Positions 43,801 to 49,027 of a DNA stretch of 64,000 nucleotides are shown piece by piece. How positions within the stretch are numbered: position 1 is the stretch's first letter; the number at the start of each line of letters is the position of its first letter. Both the position numbers and the translations under genes were made by a program. The notes beneath the pieces are model-generated. The model ran no database searches. It worked only from the letters and a program-made list of their open reading frames with translations, and had not been told where the DNA came from. This stretch comes from Ianthella basta (taxonomy: Eukaryota; Porifera; Demospongiae; Verongiida; Ianthellidae). The stretch spans positions 8,234,713 through 8,298,712 of the forward strand of contig OZ025871.1 of NCBI GenBank assembly GCA_964019415.1. Reading direction: 5' to 3'.

Positions 43801-45880
43801 CCCTCCCCACCTCACATCACTACAGGACTCCTCTGTGAGACAGACCCCCTGCCAGTCAGTGAGAAGCCAAGTGGAAGCCTTCCCCACTGGAGCTGCAGTG
43901 GGAGGTGATGGGGGAGCAGTGGACCCTCCCACACAAGGTACAGTGGAGAGTGGGTGGACATGTACGTTGAGAGTTTGATAGCAGTGGATGCAATGGAGTG
44001 GGTGGACCTCTGGACACAGAATTTGGCATGCTATAGACATGCCTCAGTTAGAATGCATCTTGACCTCATGGGACTACATGTTCGTGCAACAATAACTTAT
44101 ACAAGTTTCTTAATATGGTTAATGTTTAGTCACACTTCAATTATGAATCCCTTTTCTTTATTCATCATTGTCACATCTGCGTCATCAATGCAGTTTTCTC
44201 TCACTTCTCTGTTCACCTTTCCCCCTCCAAATGCATCTGCCCACACAGCAGCTGTGATAGACTACCCAAATATGACACAAGCGGCCAACATTCTGATGTC
44301 CATAAGTGGACAGCAACCACGTGTCCTGCCAGGTGGGTGGTAAGGATTAGTAAGTGGTGAAGCAATCACCTGTGCACCAATTGTATGAATACTGTCTCTT
44401 CAAGTACTTCTGTTGTTCCAAGTGAGGTGATCACACCAACTCCCCTCCTCTAGCTACCTCCTCATGTACACACCTTCGCACTTATCAGTATGTCCCCTGT
44501 ATACAATTGCCTCTACTTCTGCCTGACCTGAATGTGTACACCTACACTCAATGTACGTATGTGCACTTCACAGCTTGTACACCTTGATAACATTGGCCTC
44601 CCTGGGTGGTGTTTATAAGGCACATTTGGAATGACTTAGGATACGTCCACATTACCTAAATAGGGAGGTATCCAGGCATGTATTTTAGATGTGGTTACAA
44701 GAGCATGTTGGGTACAAGAGTGCCCAACATGCTCCAGTGTACTCGCCCAATTGTCTACATGCTGTGGGGTTCGTTCTGACACCTTGCATAATTATGTACA
44801 ACTGTGCATTAGAGGGACAGTTATAAATTGCTACGGCACATTGCCATACATTCTTTGGACACAAAGCTCCATGTTTGATTGAATATGGAGTGCTATACCT
44901 ATACTGTTCCAAACCATAGAGAATATGTTCCCATTGTTACATACATGCCCGGAGGGAACTGGACTTAAGTGGCATTGAGCCTTGAAGTACCATGGTTCAG
45001 CAAGTGATGTTAATTAGTGAACCACATGTTCGGATGATCTGTGGTTCACTGCCATTGGTATAGTGTGTATGCAGAAATGGCATGTTCTGAACTGTTACTG
45101 GATATGAGTGAACATCAACACAATGAACAGCAATCTTTCAAATACGAAACGTTGCAAGTCTCCACTAAGCAAGCGTCGCCTGACCCCTCCCCACTGGGGG
45201 GACAGGTCAGGTCATGTCTAATCCATTGATATGACTAACATGTTTCCTGCAATCTGATTGGCTGCACTATTGTTGTGCATTTGGTGTACAAGTCAAATTA
45301 TTAGACCTGACCTGACTCTTGTGAGCATGGAGTGGTCACAGTACACCTGACAAGTGCACACACCCTTTGTAGATTAGGAAGTGTATGGGAGCACAAACGG
45401 CAACTGTCACCTTAATGCACTGATCTGCTGTTTCCCATCCGTCTGTTCTCCAGGAGCACACCACTTTGTGTCTTGTGGCTCACCAGGTGCTTCAGGGATC
45501 ACCACTGCCCCTCCTCCTCCTCCTCCTGCATTGCCCACCTTTGCCAGGGCAATCCCCTCTCCACCCCATTACCATTATCCAGCCCTACCATCAAGGAGAC
45601 CTGCTGGACCACTGACTGAACCCTGCAGTTCGAAGACAGTCAGAAGGACAAAGCGGAGGAAAAACAAGAAAGAAAAGCAAAAAGCAAAAAGGAGGACAGT
45701 GGTAGCTGTGATGGAGGTGAGGGGGAGTGGACATGTGTAATTTACATGTCATGTATTCCAAGTGCGTCCCTTTAGCTATGTGAGACCTCTGGACCCCAGT
45801 CAGTAGGACAGTCAGTGTACACCTCCTCTTTTCTCTAGGCCTCTTTGAGCAGTAGTGAGACCTGGTCCTCCACAGACTGA
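5519..45880 (+). CDS. Gene 1: LRR / SUMO-motif / basic-tail protein (multi-exon model)
   Basis: Model of 16 plus-strand exons, each with AG before and GT after (the first and last exons are bounded on the inner side): 5519-5649, 11271-11481, 12019-12149, 17730-17940, 20988-21118, 30856-31066, 31607-31737, 34461-34553, 39599-39815, 40458-40543, 42550-42666, 42733-43029, 43793-43937, 44249-44332, 45454-45716 and 45839-45880 (stop TGA). Summed phases are consistent end to end and give 833 codons including the stop, with the true N-terminus missing. The N-terminal two thirds is LRR-like (ribonuclease-inhibitor style, as in NLR receptors). The C-terminal third is low-complexity with an acidic linker, a VVIDLSDDS motif, a proline-rich stretch and a strongly basic tail. 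No NACHT domain is visible in the window. The function is unknown; a cytoplasmic or nuclear innate-immune-type scaffold is an inference. An alternative is that separate transcripts start from promoters at 8.6 and 14.8 kb. Confidence 0.65.
5650..8590. other. Intron or intergenic DNA; start of triplicated unit 1
   Basis: I recognise no exon here. From about 6935 the sequence is repeated at 13153 onward (unit 2). Several short open frames recur in both units (for example 7406-7591 and 13611-13817) but lack splice context and a recognisable fold. Confidence 0.5.
8622..8986 (+). promoter_or_regulatory. Unit 1 internal promoter and untranslated first exon
   Basis: TGACGTCA (CRE palindrome) at 8622-8629 is followed four bases later by aATGGCGGGA, a YY1-like core-promoter element. 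A stretch without in-phase coding follows and ends in tgtgtg at 8986, immediately before gtaagt, a consensus 5' splice site. The same arrangement recurs in unit 2. Spliced to the 211-bp LRR exon, the first ATG would be aagATGGct within that exon, a good initiation context. I infer an alternative promoter for each duplicated unit. Confidence 0.5.
8995..9900 (+). mobile_element. CR1/L2-like LINE relic, unit 1
   Basis: Broken frames on the plus strand read [29 protein letters not shown] and GVLQGSPSS. These correspond to the RT blocks FDTVDHxLLxxRL, a WI.SYL segment and GVPQGSxLGP of CR1/L2-type LINEs. The same relic occurs at 15285-16200 in unit 2, so it inserted before the segmental duplication. 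Many stops are present. Confidence 0.55.
10152..10292. repeat. (TG)n microsatellite
   Basis: About 140 bp of TG dinucleotides with scattered CG and CA interruptions. The Cys-Val and His-Thr open frames read across it are artefacts. A shorter TG tract lies at 10590-10622. Confidence 0.95.
11271..12149 (+). CDS. Gene 1 LRR module 1 (exons 11271-11481 and 12019-12149)
   Basis: Exon A1 (211 bp, phase 0 in, phase 1 out) encodes an LRR pair with [20 protein letters not shown] and [20 protein letters not shown]. The spacing L..L....N.TLT.L.L is the ribonuclease-inhibitor LRR style found in NLR receptors. Exon B1 (131 bp, phase 1 in, phase 0 out) adds [14 protein letters not shown] and FKHVEELKC. 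Acceptors are ctgcag and ctacag; donors are gtgagt and gtatgt. A plus B is 342 bp, or 114 codons, so the pair is a symmetrical phase-0 module that can be duplicated without a frame change. Confidence 0.7.
12165..12650. mobile_element. Unit-1-specific insertion, probably a retroposed repeat
   Basis: Unit 2 runs directly from the exon B donor to catccctgtg within about 15 bp (21119-21134). Unit 1 instead carries about 485 extra bases here, richer in CG dinucleotides than its surroundings. It starts near ctagctgaatgcctgccttt and ends near ttattataataagatttt. The start and the A/T tail resemble 3' ends of RTE-type LINEs or their derived SINEs. That assignment is tentative; the insertion itself is seen directly. 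Confidence 0.5.
12660..13150. repeat. Junction patch between duplicated units
   Basis: 12655-12760 matches 21133-21245. 12990-13130 repeats part of unit 1 at about 8083-8235 (tggcaagggccctgagtatc and following). The stretch is therefore a mosaic of duplicated pieces. No gene is visible. Confidence 0.6.
14762..15276 (+). promoter_or_regulatory. Unit 2 internal promoter and first exon
   Basis: TGACGTCA at 14762-14769 is followed by aaaATGGCGGGA, and the transcribed-looking stretch ends at 15276 just before gtaagt, as in unit 1. Relative to unit 1 it keeps about 160 extra bases with a continuous frame containing [14 protein letters not shown] and [14 protein letters not shown]. That frame has no ATG start, so any coding role is uncertain. 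Confidence 0.5.
15285..16200 (+). mobile_element. CR1/L2-like LINE relic, unit 2 copy
   Basis: This is the duplicate of the relic at 8995-9900, with the same [14 protein letters not shown] and PIRIVL remnants. It contains a short internal tandem duplication (ctcagtatggcccaactactc twice near 15600-15680) absent from unit 1. Confidence 0.55.
16370..16995 (+). mobile_element. Penelope-like element fragment with GIY-YIG endonuclease
   Basis: The frame at 16354-16680 contains [21 protein letters not shown] split over the endonuclease core, then [17 protein letters not shown], then [10 protein letters not shown] and NLDNGL...WNP. This is the C-terminal GIY-YIG nuclease of Penelope-like retroelements as found in sponges and cnidarians: the second core tyrosine motif, the conserved Arg and the conserved Glu of EAI are all present. 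Further 3', cgagccgaaacgtc (about 16888-16901) is a sequence often seen at Penelope termini. Unit 1 lacks the block, so it inserted after the duplication or was lost there. The RT domain is absent, so this is a 5'-truncated copy. The ATG at 16354 comes from flanking DNA. Confidence 0.75.
17730..21118 (+). CDS. Gene 1 LRR module 2 (exons 17730-17940 and 20988-21118)
   Basis: Exon A2 (211 bp) and exon B2 (131 bp) have the same lengths, phases and splice sites as module 1. A2 reads [20 protein letters not shown] and then [14 protein letters not shown]2 reads [14 protein letters not shown] and FEHVKELKC. The intron between them is enlarged by the DDE transposon at 18561-20907. It also contains a local tandem duplication of about 150 bp (the ctgctctcctcacaacctgc block at 18116 and 18274). 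Both exons are fully open. Confidence 0.7.
18561..20907 (-). mobile_element. DDE DNA transposon (Sola-like), decayed, with TIRs and AATT duplication
   Basis: Ends are inverted repeats: gaagggctcagtggaaaaag at 18561-18580 and its reverse complement at 20888-20907. They are flanked by a 4-bp duplication, aatt at 18557-18560 and 20908-20911. Units 1 and 3 carry the uninterrupted site gcttaattgtcaatgg, so the borders are exact. Length is 2,347 bp. The minus strand encodes one protein in several broken frames (see the next entry). A 4-bp duplication and the [10 protein letters not shown] box are compatible with the Sola superfamily, but the superfamily call is an inference. Confidence 0.85.
18921..20779 (-). 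pseudogene. Transposase of the 18.6-20.9 kb element, frameshifted
   Basis: Read 5' to 3' on the minus strand. An N-terminal basic segment (20779-20519) has [18 protein letters not shown] zinc-binding-like segment (20547-19975) has CRCTNKC and later [20 protein letters not shown] Cys-rich piece (about 19968-19770) has alternating frames. The catalytic-type core (19703-18921) has [33 protein letters not shown] and [19 protein letters not shown]. The order and motifs match a transposase family widespread in cnidarians and sponges (Pfam DUF7869-like, from memory). Breaks lie near 20575 (frameshift), in the Cys-rich piece, and around 19735 (stop and frame change). It is not expected to be functional. 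Confidence 0.75.
21468..22904. mobile_element. Non-autonomous TIR element with internal repeats
   Basis: Ends are CACAGGGTAGTTATACC at 21468 and CACAGGGTCGTTATACC read inward from 22904, extending to about 24 bp with two mismatches. It is flanked by TA on both sides. Unit 1 at about 10010 lacks it. Inside are diverged tandem repeats of about 30-35 bp around agcactcagctagagtgct (21625-21770), a degenerate block of about 18 bp around agcgcgtggagtgagac (21870-22120), a CRE/ATGGCCGG promoter-like site (22339) and, on the minus strand near 22680-22860, a short frame [19 protein letters not shown] that may be a transposase remnant. No complete transposase is present. Confidence 0.7.
22339..22360 (+). 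promoter_or_regulatory. CRE plus ATGGCCGG site inside the TIR element
   Basis: TGACGTCA at 22339-22346 is followed four bases later by aATGGCCGGT. This is the same spacing as in the promoters at 8.6, 14.8 and 58.5 kb, but located inside a mobile element. Confidence 0.4.
23279..23402. repeat. (TG)n microsatellite
   Basis: Pure then interrupted TG dinucleotides. It is the unit 3 counterpart of the tract at 10152-10292, and length and interruptions differ. Confidence 0.95.
23834..26560 (+). pseudogene. DIRS-type element: gag-like region with a probable intron
   Basis: The two coding blocks are separated by about 1.8 kb with a consensus donor (gtaagt at 24027) and acceptor (aatttag ending 25837) in matching phase. 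Spliceosomal introns are known in DIRS-like elements. The first block is Ala/Gln-rich ([14 protein letters not shown]). The second holds a gag-type helical segment ([32 protein letters not shown]) and ends in a Cys/His-rich stretch typical of nucleic-acid binding. The element as a whole is treated as a fossil. Confidence 0.6.
24530..25035. repeat. 35-bp minisatellite inside the DIRS-type element
   Basis: About 14 direct repeats of a 35-bp unit (attggtgcagcagcatgg, then ttatttggctgcttgcc), nearly identical in the middle and diverged at the edges. The period is not a multiple of three, so all three plus frames carry the same peptide repeat shifted by one unit. These frames are artefacts. The array lies within the probable intron of the gag-like region. 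Confidence 0.9.
27124..28693 (+). pseudogene. DIRS-type element: reverse transcriptase and RNase H
   Basis: RT motifs are visible: [54 protein letters not shown] and the catalytic [10 protein letters not shown], followed by FLGIQLN. An RNase H domain follows with [17 protein letters not shown] and the later [11 protein letters not shown]. This is the DIRS/Ngaro RT-RH type. I treat it as part of the fossil element and give no finer detail of its state. Confidence 0.85.
28609..29629 (+). pseudogene. DIRS-type element: tyrosine recombinase
   Basis: An N-terminal core-binding-like part ([36 protein letters not shown]) is followed by the catalytic part with FRCAEFTVP-like, IKCSKTDQF and [18 protein letters not shown], then [14 protein letters not shown]. 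The R...HxxR...Y pattern is that of phage-integrase-type recombinases of DIRS-like elements. It overlaps the end of the RT-RNase H region, which is common in this family. Confidence 0.85.
30856..31737 (+). CDS. Gene 1 LRR module 3 (exons 30856-31066 and 31607-31737)
   Basis: This is the third copy of the 211+131 bp pair, with identical phases and splice positions. A3 reads [20 protein letters not shown] and [13 protein letters not shown]3 reads [20 protein letters not shown] and FEHVEELKC. Differences from modules 1 and 2 are mostly substitutions, and all frames stay open. It is followed 2.7 kb downstream by exon C in compatible phase. Confidence 0.7.
31740..34240. other. Intron; short palindromic repeat and possible LINE remnant
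   Basis: No exon is recognised. A small inverted-repeat element lies at 32258-32441 (listed separately). 33500-34230 has weak similarity in order and wording to the CR1/L2-like relic of units 1 and 2 (ccagtgcttattgctgccatctc, cactcctacctcag...gatgacttcatg...atgct), possibly an older copy. Confidence 0.4.
32258..32441. repeat. Small inverted-repeat (MITE-like) element
   Basis: Arms of 36 bp face each other at 32258-32293 and 32406-32441. They share tttctcc, gggttttc and cactttgctgggtgct, with a few mismatches. The spacer is 112 bp. No coding capacity is seen. Confidence 0.65.
34249..34298. repeat. 50-bp near-perfect palindrome
   Basis: The left arm (34249-34272), attctggcaaac then accaaatgaccg, is matched by its reverse complement at 34275-34298 with one mismatch and only two central bases. 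It would form a cruciform or hairpin. It directly follows a short duplication of attcctcg. Confidence 0.9.
34461..34553 (+). CDS. Gene 1 exon C (LRR-like, 93 bp)
   Basis: The acceptor is cattctttag and the donor gtaagt. It is 31 codons, phase 0 in and out, so it fits after any B exon. It reads [19 protein letters not shown] then TFHFW, an LRR-style segment (L..LE..L..H..L..L). No second copy is seen in the window. Confidence 0.6.
34554..35206. other. Intron, nothing recognised
   Basis: No repeat or exon could be supported here. Confidence 0.5.
35207..35385. mobile_element. MITE with pogo/Tc1-mariner-type ends
   Basis: A 179-bp element with inverted ends CAGTGAAGCCTGTCTTAGA and CAGTGGAACCTGTCTAAGA (read inward from each side), flanked by TA at 35205-35206 and 35386-35387. 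The internal sequence repeats gaggtggct several times. TA duplication and CAGTGGAACCT ends are typical of pogo/Tigger-derived MITEs. It has no coding capacity. Confidence 0.8.
35950..36260 (+). other. GC-rich block with duplicated open frame
   Basis: A GC-rich island in AT-rich surroundings contains two diverged copies (about 130 bp each) in one frame: [19 protein letters not shown]... and [19 protein letters not shown]..., each ending in a G(R/P)xAIF-like segment. It is preceded by gccttacag, which could be an acceptor, but no donor is obvious. I do not recognise the family. It could be an inserted fragment or an unassigned exon. Confidence 0.4.
36280..37240. other. Intron, nothing recognised
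   Basis: It contains a 13-base C run at 36748-36760 and a GC-rich patch at 36820-36910. No exon is supported. Confidence 0.5.
37306..37548 (+). CDS. [10 protein letters not shown] open frame, copy 1
   Basis: From the ATG in aaaATGGcg the frame reads [19 protein letters not shown], later [19 protein letters not shown] and [13 protein letters not shown], and ends at 37548. A second copy in inverted orientation (38368-37910) keeps the frame although it differs by many substitutions and by a 27-bp indel that is a multiple of three. Family unknown. It may be an element-encoded peptide or a captured first exon. Confidence 0.4.
   Translation: MADDSYANKCRWHELLPRKARRSNEAKGNGYIDNSLEVKTAANRSFLADKLEKVTIQASIGSASMNSPWEGGGGHRRLPK
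37836..37893. repeat. (CA)n microsatellite
   Basis: Pure CA dinucleotides between the two inverted [10 protein letters not shown] copies. Confidence 0.95.
37910..38368 (-). CDS. [10 protein letters not shown] open frame, inverted copy 2
   Basis: The minus-strand frame starts at 38368 with [19 protein letters not shown] and continues with SLEV, nine extra residues (VRTKMLLRM), then [20 protein letters not shown] and a glycine run. The glycine run comes from the 23-base C tract at 38110-38132. It stays open for 152 codons. Compared with copy 1 the extra 27 bp preserve the frame. Confidence 0.4.
   Translation of the reverse strand: MADDSYANKCRWREFLPRKVLRSNKAEENGHIGNSLEVVRTKMLLRMKTAANRSFLTDKPWKVTVQATIGSASMNSPWEGGGGGGGAPSLAQVELHPILCPNATTATYTPQVCPQTQHKQAVGSGFGGVNCLPSLKIVRLYSPPLPPHTQNI
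38482..39486 (-). pseudogene. 3' part of a restriction-endonuclease-type LINE
   Basis: Two minus-strand frames (39486-39118 and 39084-38482) hold the post-RT linker ([20 protein letters not shown]) and the C-terminal nuclease region ([18 protein letters not shown], then [11 protein letters not shown] and [16 protein letters not shown]). The RHNEIR box and the D...FFDVKV arrangement are those of the restriction-like endonuclease of R2/NeSL/R4/Hero-type LINEs. It is the same broad family as the fresh copy at 46874-49027 but clearly diverged. The copy is 5'-truncated and frameshifted near 39100. Confidence 0.8.
39599..39815 (+). CDS. Gene 1 exon D (LRR-like, 217 bp)
   Basis: The acceptor is tcctgcag and the donor gtgggt. 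Phase 0 in, phase 1 out. It reads [19 protein letters not shown] then [11 protein letters not shown], then [20 protein letters not shown]. The N.NIT.F.L pattern continues the LRR series, and the end looks like a capping helix. It is placed directly after the composite element. Confidence 0.6.
40458..40543 (+). CDS. Gene 1 exon E (acidic/Ser-rich linker, 86 bp)
   Basis: The acceptor is cacacag and the donor gtcagt. Phase 1 in, phase 0 out, matching exon D and exon F. It encodes [20 protein letters not shown] then VMDLDRTE, a disordered acidic linker. Confidence 0.55.
40544..42549. repeat. Intron, later part duplicated in gene 2
   Basis: From about 41270 the intron is repeated at 49310-50640 (for example ccaatttatcacttgtaacc and gttcagctgttcacacttaac). 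A ttatggtccactgagttcac block at 41113 recurs at 43271. No exon is recognised in this stretch. Confidence 0.6.
42550..42666 (+). CDS. Gene 1 exon F (acidic, 117 bp)
   Basis: The acceptor is cctctctag (a second AG lies nine bases on, in the same phase) and the donor gtgggt. It encodes 39 residues with [11 protein letters not shown] then [17 protein letters not shown]: an acidic run followed by a short PPVKKSRK basic patch. It is duplicated nearly unchanged at 50645-50761. Confidence 0.65.
42733..43029 (+). CDS. Gene 1 exon G (SUMO-interaction-like motif, 297 bp)
   Basis: The acceptor is tttggtacag. It is 99 codons, phase 0 in and out, if the donor is AAG/gttggt; this is a weak site but the homologous exon in gene 2 supports it. 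It holds [20 protein letters not shown], where VVIDLSDDS has the hydrophobic core plus acidic/Ser flank typical of SUMO-interaction motifs (compare VIDLTxDS in PIAS proteins). Then come [15 protein letters not shown] and [16 protein letters not shown]. If not spliced, the frame ends at a TGA 21 bases later. Confidence 0.6.
43793..43937 (+). CDS. Gene 1 exon H (145 bp)
   Basis: The acceptor is catgcag and the donor gtacag; phase 0 in, phase 1 out. It reads [20 protein letters not shown] then [19 protein letters not shown]. Gene 2 has a longer homologue (51187-51568), so gene 1 seems to have lost its first 240 bases or so. Low-complexity, family unknown. Confidence 0.55.
44249..44332 (+). CDS. 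Gene 1 exon I (84 bp)
   Basis: The acceptor is ccacacag and the donor gtgggt, phase 1 in and out. It encodes [20 protein letters not shown] then GQQPRVLP. Exons of similar size and phase with a shared NYLIMMQP-type theme occur at 54713-54787 and 63645-63721. Confidence 0.55.
45454..45716 (+). CDS. Gene 1 exon J (proline-rich and basic tail, 263 bp)
   Basis: The acceptor is tctccag and the donor gtgagg, phase 1 in, phase 0 out. It encodes a polyproline stretch ([15 protein letters not shown]), a Tyr/Pro region ([15 protein letters not shown]) and a dense basic cluster [18 protein letters not shown] typical of a nuclear or nucleolar localisation signal. The frame is open across the whole exon. 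The proline part has a homologue at about 57455-57558 in gene 2; the basic part does not. Confidence 0.65.
45839..45880 (+). CDS. Gene 1 terminal exon K
   Basis: The acceptor is tttctctag. It has fourteen codons including the stop: [13 protein letters not shown] then TGA. The homologous end at 57831-57870 in gene 2 (SPLSSVTFSSTD then TGA) shows that this terminus is conserved between copies. Confidence 0.6.
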   Translation, partial: ASLSSSETWSSTD

Positions 45881-46317
45881 AGAAGACAGGACTGAAGAGA
45901 AGTCACATGGACTGTGGGTGGTGAAGTGCTTTTTGAACTCACTTTACATCTTTGTGTAGTTTTCTATTTCAGTTAGCAAATTAATGTTTGAAACACTGTA
46001 GATGTACAATATCATGTCAGTGCGCACACAATGCATGGTTCTCATGACTCTTTATTAGAAGCAACACTCGTTTTGTAATTATAATGCAATGTAATGAAAA
46101 GGCCTATAGGTTTATATCATGTAGTGTAGTGCAGTCACAATAGTAAGTAACCACGTGTACTACAAAATGAAGAGGAAAAGTTTTGTTAGAGTCAGTTATG
46201 CAATTGAGGGATCAGAGCTTGAGCAGCCAACTGTGCATGAGGTACAGACAGCAATGGTGTACATGTGCATTTGTGTGCATTTGTTTTTGTATATAATAAT
46301 TATTGTTGACATATGCA

Positions 46318-46371
<54 letters not shown>

Positions 46372-46873
46372 TGTGTGTGTGTGTGTGTGTCTGTGTGTGT
46401 ACATGTGTGTGTGTGTACGTGTATGTATAATTATGTTTTATGATGTCTTCCAATGTCCAATTGTGGACGTTGGGAGGTGTATAGAGAAGGAGGAGGTATG
46501 TGTGTACGTGTGTCCACTGCCCTAATTGTAACGTTAACGCCATGTATATTATACTACTGTACATGTCCTATAACCTTGCGCTTTTTGTATCTCATGGACA
46601 TACACGAAATAGGAAGTGACTCCTTAGTAGAATGTATTTATAATGGGTATGGCTTATGTAATTGTACTCTTCCCACATACACATGCAGTCATGCACACGT
46701 GCACATGGGGACACAAGCACACACCATCCCATACCAGTCCCTAGCTACAAATTTCCATTACTGGGTCGATCAAAGCAGAAGGACACTCTCGCACTAGACA
46801 ACTACAGAGCGGTGTGAAGCAGTAAGAATTATGTTGTAGAAGCTGTTTTAGATTCTCTTGCAACATAAGAGGT
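45881..46873. other. Downstream of gene 1; TG array; one unassigned open stretch
   Basis: It holds the (TG)n tract at 46319-46420. At 46166-46240 a short frame MKRKSFVRVSYAIEGSELEQ runs up to a possible donor (gaggtacag). I have no second line of evidence that it is an exon. Confidence 0.4.
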
Positions 46874-49027
46874 AGCCTGTAGACTGATCGCTTTAGACAA
46901 GAACCCAGGCGTGCGACCCATTGGAATTGGAGAAACTGTCAGAAGAACCATTGGGAAGGCCGTTCTTGGAATCCTCAAGGAAGATGTGCAGCGTGCCACT
47001 GGGTATATACAATTGTGTGCAGGACAGGAATTTGGAAGCGAGGCTGCAGTCCATGCCATGAGAGACGTCTTCAGTAACGATGGCAACCAAGGGGTCTTAC
47101 TGGCTGATGCCTCCAATGCGTTCAACTGCCTTAACAGACGTGCCACCCTCATTAACATCCACACCCTCTGCCCTCCTTTAGCCCGGATTCTTACCAACAC
47201 ATACCGTCAGCAGTCCTCACTGTTCATTGGCGAAGAAGTCATCTACTCCAAAGAGGGGACAACTCAAGGCGATCCCTTAGCCATGCCAATGTATGCACTG
47301 GGCATCCTCCCACTGATCCAAAAGCTGAACACTGATGCAACACAGGTATGGTTTGCAGACGATGGTACTGCTGGGGGGAGGTTGGATCAGATCAGGCTGT
47401 GGTGGTCAAACTTGAACACCATAGGACCAGAATATGGCTATTATCCCAATGCAGAAAAGTCATGGCTGGTAGTGAAGGAGGAGCACCTTGAGGCAGCAGA
47501 AAGGCTGTTTGCAGGAACAGGTGTGAATGTAACAGTGGAAGGGAAACGTTATCTAGGAGCGGCTTTGGGGACCAGATCGTTTGTTGAGAGTTATGTCATG
47601 CAGAAAGTGGACAAGTGGAAGAGTGAGATTGAGAAGCTTTCTGAAATTGCAAAAAGCCAGCCCCATGCTGCTTACTCAGCCCTGACTAAGGGTCTGAGCA
47701 GCAGGTGGAACTTTCTGTTACGCACTGTGCCCAACACGGCTGATCTGATGCAACCCCTGGAAGATGCCATCAGACATTTGTTCATTCCTGCACTCATAGG
47801 GAGACAAATCAATGATGAGGAGCGAAGGATCTTTGCTTTGCCTTGCCGCATGGGTGGTATGGGAATATCCAACCCTGTCGCGAGAGCTCTCAGTGACTTC
47901 GAAACGTCAGATCGAATTACATCTGTCATGGCTTCCCTAATTGTCAACCAGAGCACACAGTATAACACCTCAACTCAACAGCAGCTGAAAGAAAAGAGAA
48001 GCATCTCAAGGAGGGAGAAATGGCAGAAACAGAATGACGACCTGGATGATCTGAAGGAAGTCCTCACTGCGAGCCAGCAAAGATCCTTGTCTCTTGGTGG
48101 AGAGAAAGGTGCCTCCACATGGCTGACTGCACTGCCCATTGAGAACATGGGCTTTACCTTACATAAGAGAGCATTCAGGGATGCAGTCTTCCTCAGGTAC
48201 GGCTGGACTCCACCATTCCTACCAACCAACTGCATTTGTGGGAATGCATTCTCGGTGGAACACGCCTTAAGCTGCAATAGAGGAGCTTTCCCCATCCGCC
48301 GTCATAATGAGATACGGGATCTGACTGCTGAGCTTCTCTCTCATGTGTGCTATGACACTTGCCTGGAGCCGGGCTTGCAAAAGCTCAATGATGAACGCTT
48401 TCAACTACGGACAGCAAACAGCGATGATAATGCACGGCTGGACATTAGCGCCAATGGCTTCTGGGAGAGGTCAGAAAGGGCATTCTTTGATGTACGGGTC
48501 TTCAACCCATTCGCCCCGTCTAACCTCAAACACCCACTAGAAAGCTGCTACTGCCTACATGAGATGGAGAAAAGAAGACAATATGACGAACGTGTCCGTG
48601 ATGTTGAATGTGGGAGCTTTACACCTCTGGTCTTTTCCACCTCCGGTGGCATGGAAAGACAAGCCACAGTCTTCTTCAAACGCCTTGCCTCCATGCTCGC
48701 CAGGAAAAGGGACCAGCCCTACAGCCACGTAATTGGGTGGATCAGATGCCGCCTGGGATTCTCTCTTCTTCGATCCTCCATCACCTGCCTGAGGGGCACA
48801 AGATCTATTGCTGGATTCGTCCCCAGCCCCACCTATCCCGAAGCCCTGGACCTCACAATCAGTGAGGGACAGGTTCCATTGTCATGAGCAATGAAACTCA
48901 AGTTGACATTGTGCTTGACTTTATTCTTGATTTAGCAAATCACATATACTCTTTAACAATATATTTACAATATATTTACAATTGTACTGAATGTTGTCTA
49001 TTTCCCGTGCTACTCCCTTTTAAAAAA
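46874..49027 (+). mobile_element. Fresh 5'-truncated restriction-endonuclease-type LINE
   Basis: It is flanked by a perfect 12-bp duplication, aacataagaggt at 46862-46873 and 49028-49039. It starts inside the reverse transcriptase and ends in a 3' untranslated region with a short A run (taaaaaaaa). The remaining reading frame is fully open to its stop at 48887. A perfect target duplication and an unbroken 660-codon frame mean a very recent insertion by target-primed reverse transcription, with truncation at the 5' end. It sits between gene 1 and gene 2. Confidence 0.92.
46911..48887 (+). CDS. LINE RT plus restriction-like endonuclease (5'-truncated ORF)
   Basis: The frame is open from the insertion border (first residues ACRLIALDKNPGVRPIG, so there is no true start; the GTG at 46911 is internal). 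RT blocks: GVLLADASNAFNCLNR, TTQGDPLAMPMYALGI, and the catalytic VWFADDGTAGG (ADD). A long linker follows. C-terminal features are a CCHC finger CICGNAFSVEHALSC, the RRHNEIRDL box, and ARLDIS...RAFFDVRVFNP, the PD-(D/E)xK-type nuclease. This layout is that of R2/NeSL/R4/Hero-like LINEs that cut with a restriction-like endonuclease instead of an APE. The exact clade cannot be fixed by eye. The upstream N-terminal DNA-binding domain and first RT blocks are missing. Confidence 0.9.
   Translation: MRPIGIGETVRRTIGKAVLGILKEDVQRATGYIQLCAGQEFGSEAAVHAMRDVFSNDGNQGVLLADASNAFNCLNRRATLINIHTLCPPLARILTNTYRQQSSLFIGEEVIYSKEGTTQGDPLAMPMYALGILPLIQKLNTDATQVWFADDGTAGGRLDQIRLWWSNLNTIGPEYGYYPNAEKSWLVVKEEHLEAAERLFAGTGVNVTVEGKRYLGAALGTRSFVESYVMQKVDKWKSEIEKLSEIAKSQPHAAYSALTKGLSSRWNFLLRTVPNTADLMQPLEDAIRHLFIPALIGRQINDEERRIFALPCRMGGMGISNPVARALSDFETSDRITSVMASLIVNQSTQYNTSTQQQLKEKRSISRREKWQKQNDDLDDLKEVLTASQQRSLSLGGEKGASTWLTALPIENMGFTLHKRAFRDAVFLRYGWTPPFLPTNCICGNAFSVEHALSCNRGAFPIRRHNEIRDLTAELLSHVCYDTCLEPGLQKLNDERFQLRTANSDDNARLDISANGFWERSERAFFDVRVFNPFAPSNLKHPLESCYCLHEMEKRRQYDERVRDVECGSFTPLVFSTSGGMERQATVFFKRLASMLARKRDQPYSHVIGWIRCRLGFSLLRSSITCLRGTRSIAGFVPSPTYPEALDLTISEGQVPLS

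Noticed and set aside
46166-46260. MKRKSFVRVSYAIEG frame as a first exon of gene 2
   Set aside because: It has a plausible donor, but no promoter signature, no paralogue and no compatible partner exon could be shown.
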